Shown: in pieces, positions 1-9,076 of the stretch
Position numbering within the stretch: position 1 is the stretch's first letter
How the letters are laid out: each line of letters opens with the position of its first letter
Origin: Kushneria indalinina DSM 14324
Lineage (GTDB): Bacteria > Pseudomonadota > Gammaproteobacteria > Pseudomonadales > Halomonadaceae
DNA: 64,000 nucleotides
Assembly: GCF_003385845.1 (NCBI RefSeq)
Contig: NZ_QRDJ01000008.1
Span: 310,001 to 374,000, forward strand
Direction: 5' to 3'
Notes under the pieces: model-generated
Seen by the model: only the letters and a program-made list of their open reading frames with translations
What the model was told of the DNA's origin: nothing
Database searches by the model: none
Position numbers and translations under genes: made by a program

Positions 1-1498
1 CGCTCTGCGGGCCCTCGGAGCCGGCCTCATAGCCTTCGACGCTGTCGTCCTCGGCCCAGGCGTCCAGAAAGGGCTGAACGGCGCGCCAGCTGTTTTCGAT
101 CGTGTCCACACGCTGAAACAGCATCTGATCGCCGGTCAGGCAGTCATAGATCAGGGTTTCATAGCCGGTGGCGGCGGGCAGGTCGAAGAAGTCCTTGTAG
201 GCAAACCCCATCTTGACGGTATCCATCTCCAGCTCCGGCCCGGGGCGCTTGGCCTGGAAGTCGAACCACATGCCCTCGTTGGGCTGCAGCTGAATGATCA
301 GCCAGTTGGAGGTCAGCCGGTCCACGTCGGTGCCGCGGAACTGGGCGTAGGGGGCCGGCTTGAAACAGATGGCGATCTCGGTATCGCGCGCGCTCAGACG
401 CTTGCCGGTGCGCAGATAAAAGGGCACGTTCACCCAGCGCCAGTTGTCGACCATCATCTTCATGGCGACATAGGTTTCGGTGTTGCTGTCCTCCTCGACA
501 TCGGGCTCGTCCCGATAGTCGGGGACATCCTCCTCGTTAAGGTGGCCGGCGTGATACTGCCCGCGCACCGAATTTTCGCGCACCTCCTCTCTGGGCCAGG
601 GACGCAGGGCGCCCAGGACCTTGGCCTTTTCGCTGCGCAGGGCATCGGCGCCGAAGGCCGCCGGCGGCTCAATGGCCACCATGGCCAGCAGCTGAAAGAG
701 GTGATTGGGCACCATGTCCCGCATGGCACCGCTTTTTTCATAAAAGCTGCCGCGCGTTTCAACGCCCACGGTCTCGGCGGCGGTGATCTGGATATGATCG
801 ATGTAGTGATTGTTCCAGAAGGGCTCGAACAGCACGTTGGCAAAACGGGCGACCAGGATGTTCTGCACGGTCTCCTTGCCCAGAAAGTGGTCGATTCGAT
901 AGATCTGCTCTTCCTTCATGACCTCCAGCAGCTGAGCGTTGAGCGCCTGGGCCGACTCGAGATCATGGCCAAAGGGTTTTTCCACCACCATGCGGCGGTA
1001 GCGGTTATTTCCCTCTTTCATCAGATCGGCCTGGCCCAGCTGACCTGCGATCTCGCCGAAAAAGCGCGGTGCGGTGGCGCAGTAGAAGATGGCGTTATCG
1101 CTGGTGGCTTCCTCAAGCTGGGTCCTGATCTGCGCGTAGATGTCCGACTCGGTGAAATCGCCCTGAAGATAGTGAATACGCTCGGCAAAATCCTGCCAGT
1201 GCGCTTCATCAATCTCCTGGCCGCCGCCTTCGGCATGCTTGTCGGCGGCCTTGTCGGCGATGAAATCCTTGAGATGGCCGCGAAAGCTGTCGTCATCGTG
1301 CTCGGCAATGTCGACGCCGACAATGTTCATGCCGCGGTCAAGCAGGCCGTCGCGGTCCAGGTTGTAAAGTGAGGGCACCAGCAGTCGTTTTACCAGATCG
1401 CCGCTGGCGCCAAAGATGAACATGGTGGTGTCGTCGGCCGGTGGGGCCGCCTTCTGGTGCTGCCCGTCCTCTTGATGCTGATGGTCGGTCTGGGTCAT
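1..1498 (-). CDS. zwf: Glucose-6-phosphate dehydrogenase, copy 1 (3' end cut by window edge)
   Basis: Oxidises glucose-6-phosphate to 6-phosphogluconolactone with NAD(P)+ in the cytoplasm, feeding the pentose phosphate and Entner-Doudoroff routes. Translated from the ATG at 1498 the protein opens MTQTDHQHQ and has the nucleotide-binding stretch FGASGDLVKRLL, the active-site signature [13 protein letters not shown] and the family core up to the edge. About 499 residues are visible, so only the C-terminus and stop codon are missing. It carries a His/Gln-rich N-terminal extension of about 25 residues before the Rossmann fold. A second, divergent zwf lies at 46784 in an operon with pgl and eda; this copy stands alone at its 5' side. 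An ATG at 1503 hits a stop at once, which fixes the start at 1498. Confidence 0.95.
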   Translation of the reverse strand, partial: MTQTDHQHQEDGQHQKAAPPADDTTMFIFGASGDLVKRLLVPSLYNLDRDGLLDRGMNIVGVDIAEHDDDSFRGHLKDFIADKAADKHAEGGGQEIDEAHWQDFAERIHYLQGDFTESDIYAQIRTQLEEATSDNAIFYCATAPRFFGEIAGQLGQADLMKEGNNRYRRMVVEKPFGHDLESAQALNAQLLEVMKEEQIYRIDHFLGKETVQNILVARFANVLFEPFWNNHYIDHIQITAAETVGVETRGSFYEKSGAMRDMVPNHLFQLLAMVAIEPPAAFGADALRSEKAKVLGALRPWPREEVRENSVRGQYHAGHLNEEDVPDYRDEPDVEEDSNTETYVAMKMMVDNWRWVNVPFYLRTGKRLSARDTEIAICFKPAPYAQFRGTDVDRLTSNWLIIQLQPNEGMWFDFQAKRPGPELEMDTVKMGFAYKDFFDLPAATGYETLIYDCLTGDQMLFQRVDTIENSWRAVQPFLDAWAEDDSVEGYEAGSEGPQS

Positions 1499-1609
1499 GT
1501 CATCGCCTTGTGCTTGGGTGCATGTGGACCGGGGGCAACGCGTCACTCCCCTTCTATAAAGCGTAATGCAAATGCGACGTTATGCCTCATGGATCAGTAA
1601 AGGCCCGGG

Positions 1610-2425
1610 TCATGAATCGTCGTCGGGGCGTTTCGGGTCATCAGGCGGGCGCCGGGCAGGGGGCTCGGGGGCGTCATGCAGTCGATCCAGGCGCTCACGC
1701 AGCTCGCGTACCTCGCCGGTCAGTTCGCGAATCTGTTCATGCAGAGCGCGGGTCATGTCGCGCTGAGCACGCGCCTCGCGGGATTCGCGTTCGCTGTCGT
1801 CGGCGATGAAGATCGAGCTGATATAGGCGGCAAAGCTGCCAAAAAGCCCCACGCCGCCGATCATCAGCATGACCGCTACCACCCGGCCCAGAGCCGTGAC
1901 GGGATAGTAATCGCCATAGCCCACGGTGGTGATGGTTACGATCGCCCACCACAGGGCTTCCTCGGCCGTATTGATCGGGCTTTCAGGGTGGGGGCTTTCC
2001 ACCATCAGCATGGTGATGGCGCCAAAGGCCACCAGCAGGACCGTGGCGGTGGCGACCGAGGCGAATACACCTTCGGCGCGGTTGCGAAACAACAGCCGCC
2101 AGATCATCTCCATCGACTTGATGGCCCGCAGTACGCGCAGCACCTGCACCACACGAAACATGCGGGCACCCTGAAAAAAACCGGCCGGGATACAGGCCAG
2201 CAGATCGATCCAGCCCCAGCGCATGTAGGCCAGCTTGCTCTCGGCGCGAATGAAGCGCTGACAGAAATCGATGAAAAAGAACAGGCAGACAATGTAGTCC
2301 ATGTACTGCAGCAGGCGGGAAAGCTCTGGTGGCAGCGTCAGCAGCAGGTTGACGGCCATGGCGGTGATGACATAGATCGACAGCACCAGAATGAACAGCT
2401 GGAAGGGGGTGACGCGCTCTTTCAT
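1610..2425 (-). CDS. Voltage-gated-type potassium channel (ion transport protein family)
   Basis: Inner-membrane channel of 271 residues with six predicted membrane segments. A basic S4-like helix (RVVQVLRVLRAIK, about residues 90-102) is followed by a pore loop with the K+ selectivity filter TVGYGD (about residue 167). The cytosolic tail from about residue 210 is rich in Arg/Glu heptads and probably forms a coiled coil, then ends in a Pro/Asp-rich disordered tip. It lacks an RCK/TrkA-N domain, so gating by nucleotide binding is not expected. It lies 71 bp downstream of argC on the same strand with no sign of functional coupling. Potassium selectivity follows from the filter; a voltage-sensing role is inferred from S4 only. 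Confidence 0.85.
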   Translation of the reverse strand: MKERVTPFQLFILVLSIYVITAMAVNLLLTLPPELSRLLQYMDYIVCLFFFIDFCQRFIRAESKLAYMRWGWIDLLACIPAGFFQGARMFRVVQVLRVLRAIKSMEMIWRLLFRNRAEGVFASVATATVLLVAFGAITMLMVESPHPESPINTAEEALWWAIVTITTVGYGDYYPVTALGRVVAVMLMIGGVGLFGSFAAYISSIFIADDSERESREARAQRDMTRALHEQIRELTGEVRELRERLDRLHDAPEPPARRPPDDPKRPDDDS

Positions 2426-2496
2426 CAGGGGTTTCCGTCATGCCTGAACCGCGAATGTCCTCCCGAGGCGCCTGCTGCACCACGGGAGGCAGGGCA

Positions 2497-3453
2497 TTAT
2501 CCGAGGCGGCGAGACAGGCCGGTAGTTTCCTCCAGCCCCAGATGGATATTCATGTTCTGCACGGCAGCCCCGGCCGCACCCTTGCCCAGGTTGTCCATGC
2601 GGGCAACCAGCGCAAATCTTTCCTCGTTGCCAAAGACACACAGATCGACGCGGTTGGTGTCATTGCAGGCCGTGACGTCAAAAAAGCCGCCATCGAGCGC
2701 GTCACTGTCGCGGGCCGACATCACGTGCACGAAGGGGGCACCGTCGTAGTGGGCCTGCCATGCGCGAGTAATGCGCTCAATGCTGGTTCCCTCGGGCAGG
2801 TGCGAGCCCTGAAGCGGAATGTTGACCGACAGCCCCTTCAGGAAATTGCCGACGATCGGGGTGAATACCGGCGACCGGTCGAGGCCGCCATGAATGTGCA
2901 TTTCCGGCAGGTGCTTGTGGGAGAGTGTCAGGGCATAGGGGCGTGGCGCAGCCAGCGAGCCGTCCGTTGCGGCCTCAAACTCGGCGATCATCTTCTTGCC
3001 GCCGCCGCTGTAGCCGGTCAATGAAAATGCCGAGAAGGGGTAGTCAGTCGGCAGCAGGCCGGCATCGATCAGCGGGCGGACCAGCATGATGAAGGCGCTG
3101 GCATGACAGCCCACGTTGGCAATGCGCTTGCTGGCGCGGATGCGCTCGCGCTGGCCCGGCGTCAGCTCCGGCAGTCCGTAGGTCCACTCGGGATCGGTAC
3201 GAAAGGCAGTGCTGGCATCGATCAGGCAAGTGTCGGGATTGTCGACCATGGTGGCTGCCTCCCGCGAGGCCTCATCCGGCAGACAGAGAAAGACGACATC
3301 GGCCTGATTGATCAGACGCGCGCGCTCGTCACGGTCCTTGCGGCGGTCGCTGTCGATACGCAGCAGTTCGATATCCTCGCGTGCCTGCAGATAGTCAAAA
3401 ATCCTCAGGCCGGTCGTGCCTTCCTGGCCATCCACAAATACCCTGAACGTCAT
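2497..3453 (-). CDS. argC: N-acetyl-gamma-glutamyl-phosphate reductase, short (type 2) form
   Basis: Third step of arginine synthesis: NADPH-dependent reduction of N-acetyl-glutamyl-5-phosphate to the semialdehyde. The protein has 318 residues, matching the short ArgC class rather than the roughly 345-residue E. coli type. The N-terminus [17 protein letters not shown] is the dinucleotide-binding region, and the catalytic cysteine sits in NVGCHASAF (about residue 114). [12 protein letters not shown] is a conserved C-terminal stretch. No other arginine genes are adjacent and no convincing ARG box was found in the upstream gap. Confidence 0.93.
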   Translation of the reverse strand: MTFRVFVDGQEGTTGLRIFDYLQAREDIELLRIDSDRRKDRDERARLINQADVVFLCLPDEASREAATMVDNPDTCLIDASTAFRTDPEWTYGLPELTPGQRERIRASKRIANVGCHASAFIMLVRPLIDAGLLPTDYPFSAFSLTGYSGGGKKMIAEFEAATDGSLAAPRPYALTLSHKHLPEMHIHGGLDRSPVFTPIVGNFLKGLSVNIPLQGSHLPEGTSIERITRAWQAHYDGAPFVHVMSARDSDALDGGFFDVTACNDTNRVDLCVFGNEERFALVARMDNLGKGAAGAAVQNMNIHLGLEETTGLSRRLG

Positions 3454-3779
3454 GGTTTACCTCACGGGAATGATGATATGAAGCTGTTGGCTTGTTTCAT
3501 TGTACGCCTTCAGTACCGGTGTGCACCCGAAGGCGGCATCGCATGCTCCTCGAGGCTCCTGATGATTGGAAGCCAGCTGTACTTAATCGCTGATCAAATC
3601 CATGATCAAGAAATATCATTGCCCGATACGGGAATTAAATCAGATGATTAAACGGTGCAAATATTGGGTTTCTGATACAAAAGCGTCTGGCGAAACGTGA
3701 CTCGTGACTTATAGTCATCCTTGCAAATAAGGAACCTGCCTGACAATAACGGACATGATGCTGCCGGGGAGAAGTCATA
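3454..3779. other. Intergenic gap between argC and the small DUF2188-like gene
   Basis: This 326-bp divergent region is clearly richer in A+T than its surroundings from about 3570 on. It should hold the argC promoter on the minus strand and the promoter of the small plus-strand gene. TATAGT at 3710-3715, preceded by TGACT, looks like an extended -10 element for the latter, but no good -35 is placed before it, so a stress-sigma promoter is possible. No tRNA, terminator or credible ORF was seen. Confidence 0.4.
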
Positions 3780-4001
3780 ATGTCTTTCAACTATCTGGTA
3801 AGAAAACAAAATGGTCGATGGCTGGTGTGTGATGACAGAGACCAGATCATAAAACGCTTTTATACCAAGCGTACTGCTGTCCAATGGGCTGAAAAAAGGG
3901 CCCTGGCGAGCCATGGCAGTGTCAAGGTATGCAAAACGGATGGTCGCCAGGATTATATCTTCAATCAGCAGCAGACCGAGCGTGTTTCCTCACGTCTGTA
4001 G
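3780..4001 (+). CDS. Small DUF2188-like protein
   Basis: A 73-residue basic protein beginning MSFNYLVRKQNGRWLV. The pattern (strand with KQNGRW, then a helix RTAVQWAEKRALASHGSVKV, then DGRQDYIF) resembles DUF2188 proteins, which are small single-domain proteins of unknown function with a beta-alpha-beta layout. The purine-rich stretch ggggagaag ends just ahead of the ATG and is a good ribosome site. It sits alone between two AT-rich gaps and may be stress-induced, judging only from the -10-like TATAGT upstream. No biochemical role can be assigned. Confidence 0.6.
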   Translation: MSFNYLVRKQNGRWLVCDDRDQIIKRFYTKRTAVQWAEKRALASHGSVKVCKTDGRQDYIFNQQQTERVSSRL

Positions 4002-4275
4002 CCCGGGCTGGCAGACGCTGTCCTGAAGCCTGCCTGGTCATTCTTTCGACTGGTAAATGGTACTGGTTTTTGTCATTCCCTCTCTCTGTTTCTAGCCCCC
4101 TTGTTTAATGCCCCGGTACGCCACTCGGCCATATGACTTGTGCCATTTGCACCCTTTGCACTGAATTTTCACGTTAAAAATGATTAATGCATTAATCAGA
4201 CAGGAAGTACGGGGGCGCGGTGTTCATAATGTGACCATGAGTAATGTTTATGTGAAAAAAGGTAATTATTGCGCG

Positions 4276-5568
4276 ATGAGCCATAGTCTGCCGCCCACCG
4301 AAGATTGCCCGTCCATTGAGGCACTCGATAAGCTGAACATCGCAGCACTGGTCTACCGGTGTGGCGAGCGCATTACGCTTGAAGGCGCCAATCACTCTGC
4401 CAGAACCCTGCTGAATCATTTTGCGCCTTTCGAGGAAGAGGAGCCCTGGCAATGGTGTCCCGATGAAGAAGGGCACCACCCTGCTCATTACTGGCACCTT
4501 GATGAGGAGGCCTCCGGACAGGGGCAGGCGCCCCGCGTACGCTGGCTTCGCTTCAATGACAGCGGGCGGCGCATGGCGCTGGGTCTGACCGGCTGTCGAT
4601 TGAAGGACGACGGGAAGACACGTCGGGTCATGATGGTGCTGCAGGACTGTACTCAGCAGATCGTTCAGCATGAAGAGCTCCGGCGCAGCCAGGAGCGCAT
4701 CTCAAGCATCATCAATGCCACGCCCATGGGCATCTGCGTGCTGACCGAGGATGGCCGCTTCGAGATGGTCAATCCGGCCTACTGTCGCTTTCATGGCTAT
4801 GAGGAGCATGAGCTGATCGGTCGGCCCTTCTCTGTAGTGGTGCCCTACAGCAGTCATCAGTATCTGCGCCGTCAGCAGCCCGGCGCGCTGGACAGCCGAC
4901 ATGGGCACACCCGACAGTTTGGCGAGTGCGAGCTGGTGGCCCGCAGCGGCGAGCGCCATACGGTCATTGTCGAGAGCGTACGCATCGAGGGCGAAGATGG
5001 CCGGCCGCGTGATGTGGTCTTTCTGGTCGATATCAGCGAGCGCAAGACGCTCGAGACGGCGCTGGAAGAAAAGAATGTGCGTCTTGAGTATCTTGCCACG
5101 CATGATGAGCTGACCGGTATTCGCAATCGCCGGTTTGGCGTCAGCAGTCTCGAAGCCGCACTCGAGCAGGCCGAGCGTCAGGGGATGGATATCAGCGTGG
5201 CCCTGCTCGATATCGACCATTTCAAGCGCGTCAACGATGACTACGGACACACCGTCGGTGACCAGGTTCTTCAGCAGTTTGCCGAGGTGCTGTCGCGTCA
5301 GCTGCGTGCTGGCGATATCCTGGTGCGCTGGGGCGGGGAGGAGTTCATGCTGATTTTACCGGGGATCGACCCGGGCGGTGCGCTCCAGGCGCTCGAGCGT
5401 CTGCGCCAGAGCCTGTCGATGGAGTATCTCAGCCCGCGTGGGCTGCAGATCACCTTCTCGGCCGGGATCGTCAATGCGCGCGGCATGAACAGCAATGATC
5501 TGGTAGAAGGCATGGATCAGAAGCTTTATCAGGCCAAGGGGCGTGGGCGCGACCGAATTGTCACCTGA
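4276..5568 (+). CDS. PAS-GGDEF diguanylate cyclase
   Basis: Makes the second messenger cyclic di-GMP from two GTP. With the start at 4276 the protein is 430 residues: an N-terminal region without clear family, a PAS domain (about 135-260, containing NATPMGICVLTEDGRFEMVN), a short coiled linker and a GGDEF domain. The active-site motif is GGEEF at 353-357, which is compatible with activity. An RxxD inhibitory I-site (RAGD) lies exactly five residues before it, so product feedback inhibition is likely. No EAL domain and no membrane segments. In-frame ATGs at 4180 and 4237 would lengthen the protein; 4276 is preferred because aaaggtaa lies about ten bases upstream and the residues before it look non-coding. 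Confidence 0.9.
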   Translation: MSHSLPPTEDCPSIEALDKLNIAALVYRCGERITLEGANHSARTLLNHFAPFEEEEPWQWCPDEEGHHPAHYWHLDEEASGQGQAPRVRWLRFNDSGRRMALGLTGCRLKDDGKTRRVMMVLQDCTQQIVQHEELRRSQERISSIINATPMGICVLTEDGRFEMVNPAYCRFHGYEEHELIGRPFSVVVPYSSHQYLRRQQPGALDSRHGHTRQFGECELVARSGERHTVIVESVRIEGEDGRPRDVVFLVDISERKTLETALEEKNVRLEYLATHDELTGIRNRRFGVSSLEAALEQAERQGMDISVALLDIDHFKRVNDDYGHTVGDQVLQQFAEVLSRQLRAGDILVRWGGEEFMLILPGIDPGGALQALERLRQSLSMEYLSPRGLQITFSAGIVNARGMNSNDLVEGMDQKLYQAKGRGRDRIVT

Positions 5569-5670
5569 ACGCCACGACAGTCTGGCGCGACTCGACTACG
5601 TTTGCCTGTAGTCATGTGTGGTCAGGACTCGACAAGAGTTGGGGTAGTCAAAGGCAAACGGGGGCGCGTC

Positions 5671-6177
5671 ATGAAAAAAGCTTTTTCCAGAGGCATCATG
5701 CTGGCGGCAGCAGGTCTGGCGCTGGCGGGCTGCAGCCAGCAGCCGCAGGTGTCGTCGGCACCGCAGGTCATGTCCGTGGCCGAAAGCTGGCAGGGCGTGC
5801 TGCCCTGTGCCGACTGCGAGGGCATCGATACCGAGCTGACGCTGGTATCTTCCGGCATGACCGGCTTTGGCGCGACCTATACGCTCAAGCAGCGCTATCT
5901 GGGTCGTGATAACGAGCGCGATGTTCAGACGCGTACGGGCGACTGGGTCGTGACACGTGGCAATCAGGTCGATCCGCAGGCCGTGATCTATCGACTCGAT
6001 CCCGAAAGTGACGAGCGCTGCATGAGCTTTCAGGTCATCGGCAACGACCGCCTGCGCCGGTTGAACTGCAACGGCCAGCCCATCGATACCACGCAAAATA
6101 CCGAGTTGCGCCATGTGGCCGAGCCGGTACAGCCCGCCTCGGGGACGTCGGCGCAGTCCATGCCGTATCAGGGGTAG
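5671..6177 (+). CDS. nlpE: NlpE-like lipoprotein, N-terminal domain only
   Basis: A 168-residue lipoprotein with a signal peptide and lipobox LALAGC, lipidated Cys at residue 21. The mature part carries the NlpE signature LPCADCEGIDTEL, whose CxxC lies where E. coli NlpE senses copper or redox state. NlpE in E. coli has two domains and signals to the Cpx system; here the protein stops after the first domain and the C-terminal OB-like domain is absent, as in many non-enteric relatives. The start ATG at 5671 follows gggggcg and opens MKKAFSRG; an upstream in-frame ATG at 5602 would destroy the signal peptide. A bidirectional terminator follows at 6208. Confidence 0.85.
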   Translation: MKKAFSRGIMLAAAGLALAGCSQQPQVSSAPQVMSVAESWQGVLPCADCEGIDTELTLVSSGMTGFGATYTLKQRYLGRDNERDVQTRTGDWVVTRGNQVDPQAVIYRLDPESDERCMSFQVIGNDRLRRLNCNGQPIDTTQNTELRHVAEPVQPASGTSAQSMPYQG

Positions 6178-6207
6178 GCGGTTCGAAAGGGGCTGAACAT
6201 CGCGCAC

Positions 6208-6236
6208 AAAAAAACCGGCCACAAGGGCCGGTTTTT
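6208..6236. terminator. Bidirectional rho-independent terminator
   Basis: A ten-base perfect inverted repeat (AAAACCGGCC at 6211-6220, GGCCGGTTTT at 6226-6235) with a five-base loop, A-rich before and T-rich after. It can end the nlpE-like transcript on the plus strand and the tRNA-Ser transcript on the minus strand. Confidence 0.85.
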
Positions 6237-6242
6237 CATGTC

Positions 6243-6332
<90 letters not shown>

Positions 6333-6433
6333 GAAGGCCGCATATGGTACGCACATCGTGGCAGTTTGTCCATCCCGCCGTGAGGAGAAGGGGAGGAAGG
6401 CCCCGGTTGGCACTGACTCAGGTCCTGCGGTAA

Positions 6434-7171
6434 TCAGAGTTCATCGAAGTCGTCAAAGCCGCCGGCATCACCGCCGAAAAATGAGCTGTCATCCTGAAAG
6501 CCGCCGTCGTCATGAGGCCCATCGGCCGGAGCATCGTAACCGGCCGGCTCGAAGCTGCCCTGATCACCGCCGGTATCATCGCTGGCCATTTGATCGCCCT
6601 GATCATTCTGACCGTCAGTGCCGACCGGGTCGTTGATGGCATCACCCATCTGATCGCCGTCGTGACCGTTGAACATGCCCATCAGCATGTTGCCCAGCAT
6701 GACCCCGCCGGCCACGCCGGCCGCCGTTTGCAGGGCCCCGCCCAAAAAGCCGCCGCCGCGCGTGGCACCGCCTTGCATGGCATTGCCGGGGGCGTTTGAT
6801 GCCGGGCCGTTGGTCTGCCAGTTCTGTCCCGGGCCAGCAGCGGCCGTGCGGCCTGACGCGCCCGAGGGGCGGCCTTGCTCGGCGGGTTTTTCATCCTCCT
6901 GACCGGCACCGAAGATACCGGCCAGAAAGCCACCGCTGCTGCGCTTCTCGCTTTTCTGCTTCTCCAGCGCCTCGACGCGGGCGTTGAGACGCTTGATGGC
7001 GGCTTCCTGTACCAGGATGGTCTGCGCCATGTAGTAGGGCGCGCCGGGCTGCTCATTAACGTGGTCGTCAATGCGCTTTTGCGCCTGTTCGTCACGCTCG
7101 CCGGTCTGCGCCTCGGCTTCCTTGAGACGGGAAAACAGACCGTCGATCATTTCCTGTTCGCTGCGTGCCAT
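6434..7171 (-). CDS. DUF2076 family protein
   Basis: A 245-residue acidic protein. The N-terminus MARSEQEMIDGLFSRLKEAE and a following coiled-coil-like helix (AAIKRLNARVEALEKQK) match the DUF2076 family, which has no established biochemical function. The middle is Gly/Ala-rich with one possible membrane-associated segment (GGGFLGGALQTAAGVAGGVMLGNMLMGM, split by glycine), and the C-terminal third is Asp/Gly-rich and ends GGFDDFDEL. The start at 7171 is chosen because the in-frame ATG at 7210 adds residues unlike the family. The gene lies about 90 bp after the HAD phosphatase on the same strand. Confidence 0.8.
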   Translation of the reverse strand: MARSEQEMIDGLFSRLKEAEAQTGERDEQAQKRIDDHVNEQPGAPYYMAQTILVQEAAIKRLNARVEALEKQKSEKRSSGGFLAGIFGAGQEDEKPAEQGRPSGASGRTAAAGPGQNWQTNGPASNAPGNAMQGGATRGGGFLGGALQTAAGVAGGVMLGNMLMGMFNGHDGDQMGDAINDPVGTDGQNDQGDQMASDDTGGDQGSFEPAGYDAPADGPHDDGGFQDDSSFFGGDAGGFDDFDEL

Positions 7172-7257
7172 GGGTTTTCTCCCTGTTCCGGCAATACATG
7201 AGTCTGACAATACATGGGGTCAATAATGGCTTTGACCACCGCCAGGCGCCATGGTGC

Positions 7258-7277
7258 CTGAATCAGGCCTGATTCAG
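7258..7277. repeat. Perfect 20-bp palindrome over the HAD stop codon
   Basis: CTGAATCAGG followed directly by its reverse complement CCTGATTCAG, with no spacer. It covers the last codons and the stop of the HAD gene. There is no T-tract, so it is a poor terminator; it could be a protein-binding site or chance codon usage. Confidence 0.5.
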
Positions 7278-7928
7278 CGTTTGCACCAGCGCCGGTAGAT
7301 CCTTCATGTGAAGGAGTTCATGCGCCCGTTCAGGCGTCTGTTCTTCCTCGGGGAAGTGATTGATATGGGCCACCTGCATGCCGGCGTCCAGCGCGGCCGT
7401 CACGCCCACGGGCGCGTCATCGATGACCAGACACGCCTCGGGGGCCACGCCCATGGCGCGGGCTGCATGCAGGAAAAGCCCCGGATCAGGCTTGAAGTGA
7501 CCCACTTCGTAGGCTGAAAAGAGGTGATCACCGAAAAAGCGCCCCAGTCCGGAGACTTCCATGGACTGGCGAATCTTGTTCAGCGGCCCGTTGGAGGCCA
7601 CACAGCACAGATAGTCCGGTGCCAGGACTTCCATGGCCGCCTCGATACCGGCAATGATCTGCAGGTTATCCTTGAGACCGGCCATCAGACGTGCGCGCAT
7701 GCGCGTTTCGGTTTCTTTTTTTACCGTTTCGTCCACGACGCCATGGCGCTGCTCGAGTGCCGCCACGATGTGGGCATAGACCACGCCGCGAAATTCATTC
7801 ATGTAATCGCTGGCGGTAAAGGGCAGACCGGCTTCGGGCAGAGACTGTGCCAGAACGTCGGCCAGCAGGGGTTCACTGTCGACCAGCGTGCCGTCGCAGT
7901 CAAAAATCAGACATTTGATGCGTGCCAT
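7263..7928 (-). CDS. HAD superfamily phosphatase (phosphoglycolate phosphatase / beta-phosphoglucomutase-like)
   Basis: A 221-residue HAD hydrolase. Motif I FDCDGTLVDSE (residues 8-18) holds the two catalytic aspartates; the helical cap (subclass IA) follows, then motif II SNG, motif III lysine in HFKPDP and motif IV VIDDAPVG. It is related to YniC/YieH-type sugar-phosphate phosphatases, but the substrate cannot be told from sequence. ATG 7928 follows an AGGAG ribosome site; the long upstream extension open in this frame runs across the divergent promoter and is not coding. It is divergent from kdgK, so a role in sugar-phosphate housekeeping is plausible but unproved. Confidence 0.88.
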   Translation of the reverse strand: MARIKCLIFDCDGTLVDSEPLLADVLAQSLPEAGLPFTASDYMNEFRGVVYAHIVAALEQRHGVVDETVKKETETRMRARLMAGLKDNLQIIAGIEAAMEVLAPDYLCCVASNGPLNKIRQSMEVSGLGRFFGDHLFSAYEVGHFKPDPGLFLHAARAMGVAPEACLVIDDAPVGVTAALDAGMQVAHINHFPEEEQTPERAHELLHMKDLPALVQTLNQA

Positions 7929-8050
7929 GGGGGCTCCTGAAGCTGTTCTCTCGGGAATATCATGAAATTTGGGGAATATCGGTATCGCTTGAGTCATACC
8001 AGCTTCGGGTGCATCGTCGCAAAACACAATGCCGGAAAGGGAGAACCATC

Positions 8051-8977
8051 TTGTCATCAACCATCGCACTTATGGGCGAGTGCATGATCGAAATGCATGG
8101 TCGGCCGGGCCAGTCCATTCATCAGACCTTCGGCGGCGACAGCTTTAATACGGCGGCCTATCTGGCCCGCCTGGCAGGCAAGGCGCTCAACGTTGAGTAC
8201 GTGACGGCGCTGGGCAGTGACGGCTTCAGCCAGGCCATGCGCGAGCGCTTTACGCAGGAAGGGGTCGGTACCAATAACGTGCGAACCCTTGAGACGCGCC
8301 TGCCAGGGCTTTATTTCATCGAAACCGATGAGACCGGCGAACGGCGCTTTCACTACTGGCGAAGCGAGGCCGCAGCGCGCTTCATGTTTGATGGCGAGGA
8401 GGGTGAGCAGCTGCTAGAAGGGCTGGCCCACCACAAGACGCTTTATCTCAGCGGCATTAGTCTGGCCATCCTGACCGCAGAAGGGCGTGAGCGGCTGCTG
8501 GCACGACTGCCGGCGCTGCGCGAGCGCGGTGTGACGGTGGTGTTTGACAACAACTATCGCCCCCGGCTCTGGCCGAACGCCGAGAGTGCCCGTCAGGCCC
8601 ATCAGGCGCTGCTGGCCCAGGTGGATCTGGCCATTGTCACCTTTGAAGATGATCAGGCGCTGTTTGGCCTTGAGACCCCCGAGGCCCTGTTTGCGTTTTA
8701 TCGCGACCAGGGCGTGGGCGAGATCGTGATCAAGCGCGGCGCCGAAAGCTGTCTGATCGAGTGTGAGGGCGTGCGTCATGAAGTGGCCGGCGAGCGGGTC
8801 GAGAAGGTGGTAGACACTACGGCGGCGGGGGACTCCTTCAGCGCCGGCTATCTGGCCTGTCGCCTGACCGGTGGCGATGTCGAGCAGGCCGCGCGCTGGG
8901 GCCATCGGCTGGCGGCCACTGTCATCGGCCATCGCGGCGCCATCATCGATGTCGAGCACATGCCCGACATGCCCTGA
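8051..8977 (+). CDS. kdgK: 2-dehydro-3-deoxygluconokinase (KDG kinase, PfkB family)
   Basis: Phosphorylates 2-keto-3-deoxygluconate to KDPG, the substrate of Eda. With a TTG start at 8051 the protein has 308 residues, the length of E. coli KdgK, and opens with the family strand leading into ALMGECMIEM. The sugar-binding GGDSFNTAAYLARL and the PfkB C-terminal signature DTTAAGDSFSAGYL (catalytic Asp within) are intact. The TTG is preferred because AAGGGAG lies eight bases before it, and starting at the next ATG would delete the first beta strand. It links the uronate genes at 12-19 kb with eda at 49 kb. It is divergent from the HAD phosphatase. Confidence 0.92.
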   Translation: MSSTIALMGECMIEMHGRPGQSIHQTFGGDSFNTAAYLARLAGKALNVEYVTALGSDGFSQAMRERFTQEGVGTNNVRTLETRLPGLYFIETDETGERRFHYWRSEAAARFMFDGEEGEQLLEGLAHHKTLYLSGISLAILTAEGRERLLARLPALRERGVTVVFDNNYRPRLWPNAESARQAHQALLAQVDLAIVTFEDDQALFGLETPEALFAFYRDQGVGEIVIKRGAESCLIECEGVRHEVAGERVEKVVDTTAAGDSFSAGYLACRLTGGDVEQAARWGHRLAATVIGHRGAIIDVEHMPDMP

Positions 8978-8996
8978 GGCGGCTGTCGATACGGCA

Positions 8997-9031
8997 TAAA
9001 AAACGGGAGCGCCCCATGGGGCGCTCCCGTT
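8997..9031. terminator. Strong hairpin terminator between kdgK and dps
   Basis: A 28-bp perfect palindrome at 9003-9030 between the convergent kdgK and dps genes. An A-run at 8998-9002 gives a T-tract on the minus strand, so it ends dps well. The plus side lacks an immediate T-run, so it is weaker for kdgK. Confidence 0.8.
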
Positions 9032-9076
9032 GTCATTTTCAGGACCCGAAATGTGCCCGGGTCAGGTGCCTTTGAC

